Position numbers and translations under genes: made by a program. The notes under the pieces were generated by a model, which searched no databases, had not been told where the DNA came from, and saw only the letters and a list, made by a program, of their open reading frames with translations. Positions 1 through 6,083 of a DNA stretch of 7,914 bases are shown here, piece by piece. How positions within the stretch are numbered: the first letter of the stretch is position 1; each line of letters starts with the position of its first letter. Origin of the DNA: Acidobacteriaceae bacterium (GTDB lineage: Bacteria > Acidobacteriota > Terriglobia > Bryobacterales > Bryobacteraceae); assembly GCA_019245255.1 (NCBI GenBank), contig JAFARV010000417.1:1-7914 (forward strand). Direction: 5' to 3'.

Positions 1-982
1 GAATCAGCCGGGTTGGGGGAATTGAAAACGTAAAACGTGGATCCCATGAACTCGAGTTTGCTTCCGCCAGGCGGGTCCCAATTGCCAAAATAAGATCAGC
101 CGTCCGGCACTTTTCATTTGCGATTGGGGTACCCCAAAAACCTGTCATCCCGAGCAGGAGCGGGTGATCCTCATGCAGACAGCCCTTGCCCATAAGCGTG
201 TGCGCCACGGGTATCTCCAGGGACTCCGCCAGCGACGCGAGAGCGCCTGATGCGCCAGACGAGAGAATACCGCCGCCGACATAGATGACCGGGTTCTTCG
301 CAGCCGTCAGTTTCTCGATGATCTGGTTGACCGCAGCGGCTTCGATGTTTGGCTTCGCCATGGGAGCGGGGGCGCTTGCGAATGCATCTGTCGCCAGATC
401 CGCCGAGAAGATATCCATGGGAATATCGACCAATACGGGGCCTGGGCGGCCCGTTCGCGCCAGGTGAAACGCCCGCTCCGTGATACGCGGCAGGTCCTCC
501 ACGCGATCTACACGGTACACACGTTTGCAGAAAGGACGGTAGATCTCATACTGATCACCATCCATGTGCAGGTTAACTTCCTGATGAGGATGCCGTCCGA
601 AGTAATAGGAAGGCACATCGCCCGCAAACACTACCAGCGGTATTGAATCTAATGCAGCGTTGGCGACCCCAGTCGTCGCATTTGTCAGCCCTGGCCCCAA
701 ATGTGTTAGCAGGACTCCTGTCTTCCCGGACGCCCGGGCGTATCCTTCCGCCGCGTGTGCTGCAACCTGTTCGTGACGAGTGGAGATGAACCGGATCCGG
801 CTGTTGCCCAATGCATCAAGCATCGCGATAACCGTGTGACCGCAAAGTCCAAATACCACCTCTACTCCGAGCCGTTCCAGGTACTCAGCCAGAAGATAAG
901 ATGCGATTCGTTTCCCTGCGGCGCCGCCATTGCGGCTTTCGCTCGCTGGCAGAACCGCACCCGAAGTAGCCGTTTGTTGCAC
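1..982 (-). CDS. Thiamine-pyrophosphate-dependent enzyme, acetolactate synthase/benzoylformate decarboxylase superfamily (C-terminal part beyond window)
   Basis: The frame stays open from a GTG at 982 to the window edge, giving about 327 residues. The start is set by AGGAG five bases upstream of the GTG; this RBS overlaps the stop codon of the aldehyde dehydrogenase gene, and only 8 bases separate the two genes. The TPP N-terminal (PYR) domain spans about residues 24-195: catalytic Glu71 in RHEQ, AAEGYARASGK, GPGLTN at 96-101, and a RPGPVLVDIP motif. The central domain starts near 210 (NPVIYVGGG, LMGKG, LILAIGTR). The C-terminal TPP/Mg-binding domain (GDG...N) lies outside the window. Residue 94 (THLGPG) is His, at the same distance from the catalytic Glu as His70 is from Glu47 in benzoylformate decarboxylase (recalled from that family). 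A 2-oxo acid decarboxylase or 2-hydroxyacyl-CoA lyase is therefore as plausible as acetolactate synthase. The superfamily is certain; the reaction is not. Confidence 0.9.
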   Translation of the reverse strand, partial: MQQTATSGAVLPASESRNGGAAGKRIASYLLAEYLERLGVEVVFGLCGHTVIAMLDALGNSRIRFISTRHEQVAAHAAEGYARASGKTGVLLTHLGPGLTNATTGVANAALDSIPLVVFAGDVPSYYFGRHPHQEVNLHMDGDQYEIYRPFCKRVYRVDRVEDLPRITERAFHLARTGRPGPVLVDIPMDIFSADLATDAFASAPAPMAKPNIEAAAVNQIIEKLTAAKNPVIYVGGGILSSGASGALASLAESLEIPVAHTLMGKGCLHEDHPLLLGMTGFWGTPIANEKCRTADLILAIGTRLAEANSSSWDPRFTFSIPPTRLI

Positions 983-987
983 AGTTG

Positions 988-992
988 CTCCT
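988..992 (-). promoter_or_regulatory. Ribosome binding site AGGAG for the TPP enzyme, overlapping the upstream stop codon
   Basis: On the minus strand the sequence reads TAGGAG-CAACT-GTG. The TAG stop of the aldehyde dehydrogenase supplies the first bases of a strong AGGAG Shine-Dalgarno, with a 5-base spacer to the GTG. This fixes the GTG start and suggests translational coupling of the two genes. Confidence 0.75.
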
Positions 993-2418
993 AGAAAATC
1001 TCGCTGTTGTAAAATTCGCCAAATAGCTCTTCGTCAGACGGCCGATCCTCAGGTATAGGACGACTAACCCACGTCACGTTCATGTAGTGCTTTAGCGAGA
1101 TATTTTCGTTAGTGATATTTCCACCCCAATAACCGCATCCCATGCTGGATGTTTGCGGCATACCATTTGTGAATGAGCCCGCGTTGGCTTTGGATTGCGG
1201 CTGCCGCACCATGATTCGGCTTACAGGGGCTGTTAACGCTAAGCGATTGATATGTTCATCGTCAAAGGAATAGATCCCGCAAGAATGACCTTTCCCTCCC
1301 GCCTGAAAGATTTGCTGCACCATGTCGAGCGCCTGATCGAAACCGGAGTATTTGAAAATGGCCAGAACCGTTCCTAACTTCTCGGTCGAAAACAGGTGCT
1401 GCTTACCGATTTTGTCTTCTTCAACGACGAGAAAAGTCTTATCCGATGGGATACTGAACCCAGCTAACTCGGCAACTCGCGATGCCGGCCTGGCAATTGT
1501 TGCCGGAGTACGATGACCTTCGGCGTCCCAGTATCCGCGGCGCAACAGTTCCTTTTCTTCAGCGTTGACGAGATAGCCGCCTTCCTCTTGTAACTGCTTC
1601 AGGAAGGCATCGTAAATCGACGCCTCGACTAGTAAGTTGCCATCCGCCGAGCAGCCGGATCCATTGTCGTTTGTTTTGCTGATTCGCGTGTTCCTGGCGG
1701 CTTCCGCAATGTTCGCCGTCTCATCGATCAGCATCGTTGCGTTGCCCGCGCCCACGCCATCGGCGGGTTTCCCGGAACTGTACGCCGCACGCACCATCGG
1801 CTGCCCCCCCGTCGCTATCGTGAAATCACAGATCGCCATCAGCTCCTGCGACAGCGGGATGCTCGGCCTTTCTACGCACTGAAGAAGGTTTTCCGGAACT
1901 CCTGCTTTTCGCAACGCAGCGCGCATGATGCGCACGCACTCATTTGTAGTTTTCTTGCTGGCCGGATGCGGCGAGAAAATGACTGCATCCCTGCACTTTA
2001 GAGCGTAAATTGCGGTTGTTGCCGGAGTGACATACGGGCTGGTGACCGGTATCAAGGAAGCGATTACACCGCCGGGCTTAGCGTACTTGACGATGCCTTT
2101 TTCGGGAATCTCCTCGATAACACCAATACTCTTGTGCCTGAGCGCGTCCCGCAAGACGCTGAGGACTTTTGCTCGCCGGGTAGGCTCCCGTCCACCCATA
2201 CCGCTTTCGTCAACGCTCATATTGGCCAAGCGCGTTGCCGTTTGTTCGTTGGCGGTAGCCCAGGCGATGGCGCGGCACAGCCTATCTACCGCAGCCTGAT
2301 CGTAACGCTCGATGGCGGCCATGGCCGCTCTCGCCTTCTGCAACAGATCGTGAGCGTACGAGTGCTCTTCTGCTGTTAATTGTCGTGTACCGGACGGAGG
2401 TGCTGTTGCCGTTGCCAT
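991..2418 (-). CDS. CoA-acylating aldehyde dehydrogenase (AdhE/EutE/PduP/SauS-like)
   Basis: A complete 475-residue protein from an ATG, a normal length for stand-alone acylating aldehyde dehydrogenases. These reversibly convert an aldehyde + CoA + NAD(P)+ to acyl-CoA. Family marks in order: GVIASLIPVTSP (117-128), NAD-site region ALKCRDAVIFSPHP (139-152), AYSSGKPADGVGAGN (212-226), close to the AdhE/EutE signature, IDETANI (231-237), catalytic Cys256 in NDNGSGCSADGN, LGTVLAIF (348-355) and GCGYWGGNITNEN (427-439). There is no signal peptide, so it is cytoplasmic. It lies 36 bases after the citrate-synthase-like gene and 8 bases before the TPP enzyme, so it is almost surely co-transcribed with them. 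The RBS is weak: the nearest purine run is AGGGAA, about 11 bases upstream. The substrate is unknown; resemblance to sulfoacetaldehyde dehydrogenase (SauS) is possible, but the neighbours do not support a sulfoacetate pathway. Confidence 0.9.
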   Translation of the reverse strand: MATATAPPSGTRQLTAEEHSYAHDLLQKARAAMAAIERYDQAAVDRLCRAIAWATANEQTATRLANMSVDESGMGGREPTRRAKVLSVLRDALRHKSIGVIEEIPEKGIVKYAKPGGVIASLIPVTSPYVTPATTAIYALKCRDAVIFSPHPASKKTTNECVRIMRAALRKAGVPENLLQCVERPSIPLSQELMAICDFTIATGGQPMVRAAYSSGKPADGVGAGNATMLIDETANIAEAARNTRISKTNDNGSGCSADGNLLVEASIYDAFLKQLQEEGGYLVNAEEKELLRRGYWDAEGHRTPATIARPASRVAELAGFSIPSDKTFLVVEEDKIGKQHLFSTEKLGTVLAIFKYSGFDQALDMVQQIFQAGGKGHSCGIYSFDDEHINRLALTAPVSRIMVRQPQSKANAGSFTNGMPQTSSMGCGYWGGNITNENISLKHYMNVTWVSRPIPEDRPSDEELFGEFYNSEIF

Positions 2419-2454
2419 GTTGATATCACGTTCCCTGAGACGCCTTGCAGAACA

Positions 2455-3225
2455 TTAAGTGAGAGCCCTCGGTGGCGGGCCGTCGTAAATAATCGGAATC
2501 TTGATTCGCATCGCCTTTTCCCGGCTGTGCTCTTCCGCAACTTCAGCGGTAAGTCCCGCCACCCGCCCGATGATAAAGAGCAGCTTGCCTAGGGCCGAAG
2601 AAAAGCCCAAATCGTACAGAATTGCGGCGAGGGCGCCATCTATGTTGATCGGCAGCACTTTCCCTCGGTTGCCGGCGCTCTTTTCCAGCGCCTCCATAAA
2701 CGCGACTCCGTCACCAGCAAGCCCACTCTGACGGGCCATGCCAAAGAGGATGTTTGTGCGGGGATCGCGTTCGCGATGCACCCGATGTCCGAGCCCCGGC
2801 AGTCTCTTCTGCGCCGCGCGAAAATCATCAAAGGTCCGGGCAGCCGAGTCTTCGATTGAAAGGTCTTCCGAACGAGCCAGATTCATGCCTGCTGCAATCA
2901 TCTCCATGCAGTCGGCGCCGGCTCCTCCGTGTTCATCTCCTATCGCCAGAACACCGGCCGCCACCGCTGCGGAGAGCGACTCCCTGTTTCCGGAAGCAAC
3001 TAACCGGGCTGCCGCACAGGATGGAGCTCCTGCGCCGTGATCGGCCACGGCAATTAGAATGGCATCTATCAGCCTTCTCTCTTCCGGACTCGGCAATTTT
3101 GATTGGTGGAGCAAGAAGACGACGTCTGCAAACGTGGTGCGCTGCATCAGAGCCGTGACGTCATAACCCCGAATCCAAAGATTCGTCTGGTCGGAATTTG
3201 CAATTGCAGACCGCCAAGGCTCCAT
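2455..3225 (-). CDS. Citrate synthase-fold enzyme, citryl-CoA lyase-like, short form
   Basis: From the ATG at 3225 the protein is 256 residues, far shorter than ordinary citrate synthase (about 370-430) and similar to stand-alone citryl-CoA lyase-type proteins. All three citrate-synthase catalytic residues can be placed: His99 (GDEHGGAGAD), His147 (LPGLGHRVHRERDPR) and Asp196 (PINIDGALAAILYDLGF). DHG at 62-64 and GRVAG near 220-224 match substrate-binding segments. Family members cleave or form the bond between acetyl-CoA (or another acyl-CoA) and a 2-oxo acid such as oxaloacetate. An in-frame TTG at 3264 would add 13 residues (a poorly conserved-looking leader). I prefer the ATG because EPWRSAI...RGYDV fits the usual beginning of this family and the TTG lies inside the predicted -35. 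It is the first gene of the three-enzyme operon, with no Shine-Dalgarno. The acyl and oxo-acid specificities are not readable. Confidence 0.87.
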   Translation of the reverse strand: MEPWRSAIANSDQTNLWIRGYDVTALMQRTTFADVVFLLHQSKLPSPEERRLIDAILIAVADHGAGAPSCAAARLVASGNRESLSAAVAAGVLAIGDEHGGAGADCMEMIAAGMNLARSEDLSIEDSAARTFDDFRAAQKRLPGLGHRVHRERDPRTNILFGMARQSGLAGDGVAFMEALEKSAGNRGKVLPINIDGALAAILYDLGFSSALGKLLFIIGRVAGLTAEVAEEHSREKAMRIKIPIIYDGPPPRALT

Positions 3226-3235
3226 AAATATATCG

Positions 3236-3264
3236 ATTATGTGATTAGTGCAGCATAGTGGCAA
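3236..3264 (-). promoter_or_regulatory. Predicted sigma-70-type promoter of the three-enzyme operon
   Basis: On the minus strand, TTGCCA (-35, 5 of 6 consensus bases, 3264-3259) is followed by a 17-base spacer and CATAAT (-10, 5 of 6, 3241-3236). Transcription would start near 3229-3230, only about 4 bases before the ATG at 3225. That makes the transcript nearly leaderless and agrees with the absence of a Shine-Dalgarno. The position fits the 72-base gap after the ThuA gene. This is pattern matching only; no start site has been mapped. Confidence 0.5.
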
Positions 3265-3276
3265 GTATGAGAGGGC

Positions 3277-3301
3277 TCCGTTACCGTAACCGCACGGTTA
3301 C
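3277..3301. promoter_or_regulatory. Putative operator, copy 1 (GTAAC-N6-GTTAC core)
   Basis: A perfect 16-bp inverted repeat, GTAACCGCACGGTTAC (3286-3301, 7-bp arms, 2-base centre), is preceded by a further half-site, so GTTAC-C-GTAAC (3280-3290) is also symmetric. The 25 bases match 6001-6025 at 21 positions. The element ends 12 bases upstream of the -35 of the three-enzyme operon and overlaps the last bases of the ThuA gene, including its TAA stop. This is the expected form of a binding site for a dimeric transcription factor. The factor is not encoded here. Confidence 0.6.
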
Positions 3302-4164
3302 CTTCGCTGTGCTGTATTCAGAGGCCGCGGCTGAGCATCTCCCGGTGTCAGACCCATTGCCCATTTGATTGCTTCCAGCCACATCTGCTGCAAACGCGGG
3401 TCATCCCATGATTGTTTAGTGTGCCCGAAACTAGAGTAGAAAACACGGCCCTTCCCGTACGTTTTTGCCCAAGCTACTGCAAAGTCCTTATCCGTTCGGT
3501 GCACGCGAGGGTTATTCAGATCGATTTTGTTCGCATCCAGGCTTGCAAGGACCCTCACTTTGTTTCTCGAGAAATTCTTCACCTGATAGATTTCATCGCG
3601 CACCACGAACTCATGCGGAAAACCTTTCATTGCCGGGAAGTCAGGCGCTTCATTTATAACCGGAGCATCGAAGATGAGCCAGGGATGATCGTCAAAGTAG
3701 CCGCCTATCATCTCTCCCCACTCCGGCCAAGAGTAAAAACTCGTGATTGCGGTGTGCGCTCCCACAAATCCCTTGCCGTCTTCTTTGATGAATGACATCA
3801 GGTCGGCTTTCTGCTGATCCGTCAGCTCCAGCTCGCCTATACCGTAGAAAAAGATTGCATCGAAATCGTTGAGGTTCTTGTAATTTGCAACATTCCCCTT
3901 GGTGTCCGGCACCGCAGCGTTCTCCGCAAATTTAATTGGATGCTTGGTGATCAACTGGATATCGGTGCGGATGTAGGTATCGTAGATTCCAGATTCGTAT
4001 CCGAGTCTTTCAATCGTTGCCAACGCATGTGAAACGGCATCATGCTGATAGATCTTTCGATGGACGTCGCCGATGGCCAGCAGAGTCTTCCCTGGGTGCT
4101 GAGCTAGTGCATCGACGCTCGACAGTAGGATGGCGAATACGGCGATGCCCAAAGTCGATCTCAT
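3298..4164 (-). CDS. Exported ThuA-domain protein (trehalose-utilization-type, glutamine amidotransferase-like fold)
   Basis: A complete 288-residue protein. An N-terminal signal peptide (MRSTLGIAVFAILLSSVDALA, probable cleavage after Ala21 before QHPG) sends it to the periplasm or beyond. The rest is one ThuA domain: KTLLAIGDVHRK strand (26-37), FDAIFFYG (101-108), GKGFVGAHTA (130-139), YSWPEWGEMIGGYFDDHPW (144-162) and the closing FAVAWAKTYGKGRVFYSSFGHT (228-249). ThuA proteins occur in trehalose/disaccharide oxidation loci and are common in Acidobacteria and Planctomycetes near sugar-processing genes, but their biochemical role is poorly defined. The start is supported by GGGA six bases upstream. 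The gene follows the esterase by 19 bases, so the two are probably one transcript. Its stop codon lies inside the operator that precedes the catabolic operon. Confidence 0.87.
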   Translation of the reverse strand: MRSTLGIAVFAILLSSVDALAQHPGKTLLAIGDVHRKIYQHDAVSHALATIERLGYESGIYDTYIRTDIQLITKHPIKFAENAAVPDTKGNVANYKNLNDFDAIFFYGIGELELTDQQKADLMSFIKEDGKGFVGAHTAITSFYSWPEWGEMIGGYFDDHPWLIFDAPVINEAPDFPAMKGFPHEFVVRDEIYQVKNFSRNKVRVLASLDANKIDLNNPRVHRTDKDFAVAWAKTYGKGRVFYSSFGHTKQSWDDPRLQQMWLEAIKWAMGLTPGDAQPRPLNTAQRR

Positions 4165-4183
4165 GCCTGATCCCGCCGTTTGG

Positions 4184-5815
4184 TCAGTCCCGGGCGGGCC
4201 GGCGGGTGGTTTCTCCTCCTCCGTGTTTCGCCATGAATTCCAGCCGTTCCGTATTCATGGGTTGCACCGTGATCGTATTAGCGAACTCCAATAATTCTTC
4301 GTTGTGCGGCTCCCATTGCGGCCAAGTTACTGCAGGTGTATTGGGATTGCCGGTGTTCGCGAAAGCTATCAGAGTAGCAGTCATCTTCTCCGATAACTCG
4401 CGGTCATACTCCGTCCATTTACGAGTTATGTGGATTAGATTTAGTGCATTCTGAGTACCGAACCAGTAGGGCACATCGCTCGTATGATACGCGCCGATAG
4501 TAGACGTGTTCTGGTCGGCAATAACGACTCCGGGAATATATGGATGCACGCGCGAGAACATAAACATATATACGGGCGCGGTCCCGCATGTTGCTTGCGC
4601 AACCGCCCAGTTCCGTTGCGATCTCTCTACTAAGCCTTCCCGGGCGGCAGTGCGGCCCATTTCGCGGGCTTCCTCATCGGTCGAAGCTGGGTAAAGCTTC
4701 AGAAATTCATCAGCATCTTTGCCGTAGATCTTTTGTGCAGCGGCCCGGTACTCCGTCAGGTCTTTCGCACTTCTTAAAGCGTTCGAACTTTCGTCGTGCG
4801 TGAACCCTACAATGATCGGAATATCGTTTTGAGCGTGCTCGGCAAAGATCTGTGCTGGCGTCTTCGGTAAAAAATAGCCGTCCACGTTCCCGGCCCTAAT
4901 GCGAATCGAACCGGCGCAGCCGAGTTGACAATCCTGTTGCAATGCCAGGATTCGGTCAGCCGGAAGCTGGCGCATATCGGCGACCGACTTAGCATTCAAG
5001 GCCTGCTGCACTTGAATGCCGGTCTTTTCGGCATCCTCGAGCGTCGGCAACTCGCCGCCGTTTCCCCATACGCTCCCACTCATCGCGACAACGCCCCGAA
5101 ACAATCCTCTTCCGAGCGGACTGGCCTGAAGTACCGAAACCGACATGGCGCCCGCTGACTGTCCGGAGATGATCACCTTTCCGGGATCCCCTCCAAACTG
5201 CGAGATATTTCGATGTATCCATTGCAACGCCGCTACCTGGTCAAGGAATCCATAGTTGCCGGATTGGTGATGCGGCGATTCGGTCGTTAGCTCCGGATGG
5301 GTGAGAAACCCCAGCGCGCCAACCCGATAATTGAAGTTGACGAAAACCGCGCCCCGCTCGGCTACCGTAGCGCCGTTATAAAGCGCCATGCCGCTGGATC
5401 CTATCGTGAACCCCCCGCCATAAATGAATACGATAACCGGTAACTTCGAACCGGCCCGCGCCGAAGCTGGCGCCCAGACGTTCAGGTATAAGCAATTTTC
5501 GCTTGTAGCTTCTTCTCCAAAATAGTGGTTGATGTTGTGGGCCCTGAGTACTTGAATGCACTCGGGCATGAGACGGTCAGCATTGTATACACCTTGCCAG
5601 CGCTTCACAGCTTGCGGCTCGCGCCAGCGCAAGTCTCCAACAGGCGGAGCGGCATAAGGAATGCCGAGGTAAGCTTTTGTGCGGGAATCCAATTGCTTTC
5701 CTGCAACTCTACCCGAATCTATCGTGATCGGATCTCCGGAGACAGGCCTCTCGACAACCTGGCTACCCAGCGGGAATATTAAAGAAATGGCACCGCAGCA
5801 AAACAGGATTTTCAT
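4184..5815 (-). CDS. Secreted type-B carboxylesterase (para-nitrobenzyl esterase/cholinesterase-like family)
   Basis: From the ATG at 5815 this is 543 residues, the normal length for the family. A hydrophobic N-terminus (MKILFCCGAISLIFPLGS) looks like a signal peptide, though no clear AxA site is visible. Alpha/beta-hydrolase marks: GIPYAAPPVGDLRW (51-64), SENCLYLNVW (105-114), oxyanion loop VFIYGGGFTIGSSG (129-142), nucleophile Ser220 in GQSAGAMS, probable acid Glu342 in GFTHDESS and His444 in GAYHTSDVPYWFG. It hydrolyses carboxylic esters of unknown nature. A TTG at 5875 would extend the protein by 20 polar residues ahead of the signal; I reject it because the signal sequence would become internal and the TTG falls between the predicted -35 and -10. 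No clear Shine-Dalgarno precedes the ATG. It heads the leftward run and is divergent from the TonB receptor, which suggests that it releases or processes what the receptor imports. Confidence 0.92.
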   Translation of the reverse strand: MKILFCCGAISLIFPLGSQVVERPVSGDPITIDSGRVAGKQLDSRTKAYLGIPYAAPPVGDLRWREPQAVKRWQGVYNADRLMPECIQVLRAHNINHYFGEEATSENCLYLNVWAPASARAGSKLPVIVFIYGGGFTIGSSGMALYNGATVAERGAVFVNFNYRVGALGFLTHPELTTESPHHQSGNYGFLDQVAALQWIHRNISQFGGDPGKVIISGQSAGAMSVSVLQASPLGRGLFRGVVAMSGSVWGNGGELPTLEDAEKTGIQVQQALNAKSVADMRQLPADRILALQQDCQLGCAGSIRIRAGNVDGYFLPKTPAQIFAEHAQNDIPIIVGFTHDESSNALRSAKDLTEYRAAAQKIYGKDADEFLKLYPASTDEEAREMGRTAAREGLVERSQRNWAVAQATCGTAPVYMFMFSRVHPYIPGVVIADQNTSTIGAYHTSDVPYWFGTQNALNLIHITRKWTEYDRELSEKMTATLIAFANTGNPNTPAVTWPQWEPHNEELLEFANTITVQPMNTERLEFMAKHGGGETTRRPARD

Positions 5816-5862
5816 CTTTGAATGCGTGCCGGTTCTATGCGAGTTTATGACCAGTCGATGGC

Positions 5863-5891
5863 ATTTTATGTGCAACTCGAAGCGTCCACAA
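5863..5891 (-). promoter_or_regulatory. Predicted promoter of the esterase-ThuA transcript
   Basis: On the minus strand, TTGTGG (-35, 5891-5886, 3 of 6) is followed by a 17-base spacer and TAAAAT (-10, 5868-5863, 5 of 6). This lies about 48 bases before the ATG at 5815. The weak -35 with an operator-like palindrome touching it would suit activator-dependent transcription. Pattern match only. Confidence 0.4.
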
Positions 5892-5914
5892 ACGGTGTAA
5901 CCGTATCGATACGG
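5891..5914. promoter_or_regulatory. Operator-like palindromic element upstream of the esterase promoter
   Basis: CCGTATCGATACGG (5901-5914) is a perfect 14-bp palindrome. It overlaps a second small inverted repeat, CGGT-GTA-ACCG (5893-5903). The element shares GTAACCG (5897-5903) with operator copy 1 and AACGGTGT (5891-5898) with the reverse complement of operator copy 2, but the halves are arranged differently. It abuts the predicted esterase -35. It may be a diverged site for the same regulator or a site for another one. Confidence 0.45.
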
Positions 5915-6000
5915 TGGTCTGCCGCGGTCAAAGTCTCTGATCGAGGCCCGTGTACTGCCCCGACTGTGAACCCGTCCGACAGTACGCTCTTACTCCTGAC

Positions 6001-6025
6001 CCCTTTACCGTAACCACACCGTTAC
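6001..6025. promoter_or_regulatory. Putative operator, copy 2 (GTAAC-N6-GTTAC core)
   Basis: GTAACCACACCGTTAC (6010-6025) differs from the copy 1 core at only two of 16 positions, and the identity continues outward through TTACC. Over 25 bases, 21 match 3277-3301. It lies 5 bases upstream of the predicted receptor -35 and 70 bases upstream of the receptor start. Conservation between two intergenic sites about 2.7 kb apart makes a common transcription factor likely. Confidence 0.6.
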
Positions 6026-6030
6026 AACGA

Positions 6031-6060
6031 TTGTCGAGCACGAGATTCCGCTGATAGCAT
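6031..6060 (+). promoter_or_regulatory. Possible promoter of the TonB-dependent receptor gene
   Basis: TTGTCG (6031-6036, 4 of 6) is followed by an 18-base spacer and TAGCAT (6055-6060, 4 of 6). It is a weak match, placed directly downstream of operator copy 2 and 34 bases before the GTG start. The spacing is sensible but another promoter cannot be excluded. Confidence 0.3.
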
Positions 6061-6069
6061 TTCCCTGAT

Positions 6070-6078
6070 ACGGTGTGG
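6070..6078 (+). promoter_or_regulatory. Isolated operator half-site ACGGTGTGG in the receptor leader
   Basis: ACGGTGTGG is identical to the reverse complement of 6014-6022 inside operator copy 2. It lies downstream of the predicted -10, in the 5' leader just before the RBS, a position where a bound protein could block transcription. A single half-site is weak evidence. Confidence 0.3.
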
Positions 6079-6083
6079 GCTTC

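Noticed and set aside
285..994. Three + strand open frames near the left end
   Set aside because: All are antisense to the TPP enzyme frame, which has strong motif support across the whole interval.
1..2418. Sulfoacetate pathway (SauS plus sulfoacetaldehyde acetyltransferase Xsc)
   Set aside because: The dehydrogenase could fit SauS, but the visible N-terminal half of the TPP enzyme lacks the Xsc-like sequence I recall around the GSAF and AHE motifs, and no sulfonate transporter or phosphotransacetylase is in view.
2754..3158. 134-codon open frame on the + strand
   Set aside because: It lies antisense to the well-supported citrate-synthase-like gene, has no recognisable domain, and is best explained by codon bias of the opposite strand.
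2455..3225. Housekeeping TCA-cycle citrate synthase
   Set aside because: 256 residues is too short, and the operon partners (acylating aldehyde dehydrogenase, TPP enzyme) are not TCA-cycle genes.
3286..3301. Inverted repeat read as a Rho-independent terminator for the ThuA gene
   Set aside because: The loop would be only 2 bases, no T tract follows, and the same sequence recurs upstream of the receptor where no transcript ends. An operator explains it better.
4017..4454. 145-codon open frame on the + strand
   Set aside because: It crosses the ends of two confident minus-strand genes (ThuA and esterase) and has no family features.
5816..5875. 20-residue N-terminal extension of the esterase from TTG 5875
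   Set aside because: It would bury the hydrophobic export signal and would start between the predicted -35 and -10; the ATG at 5815 gives a normal secreted esterase.
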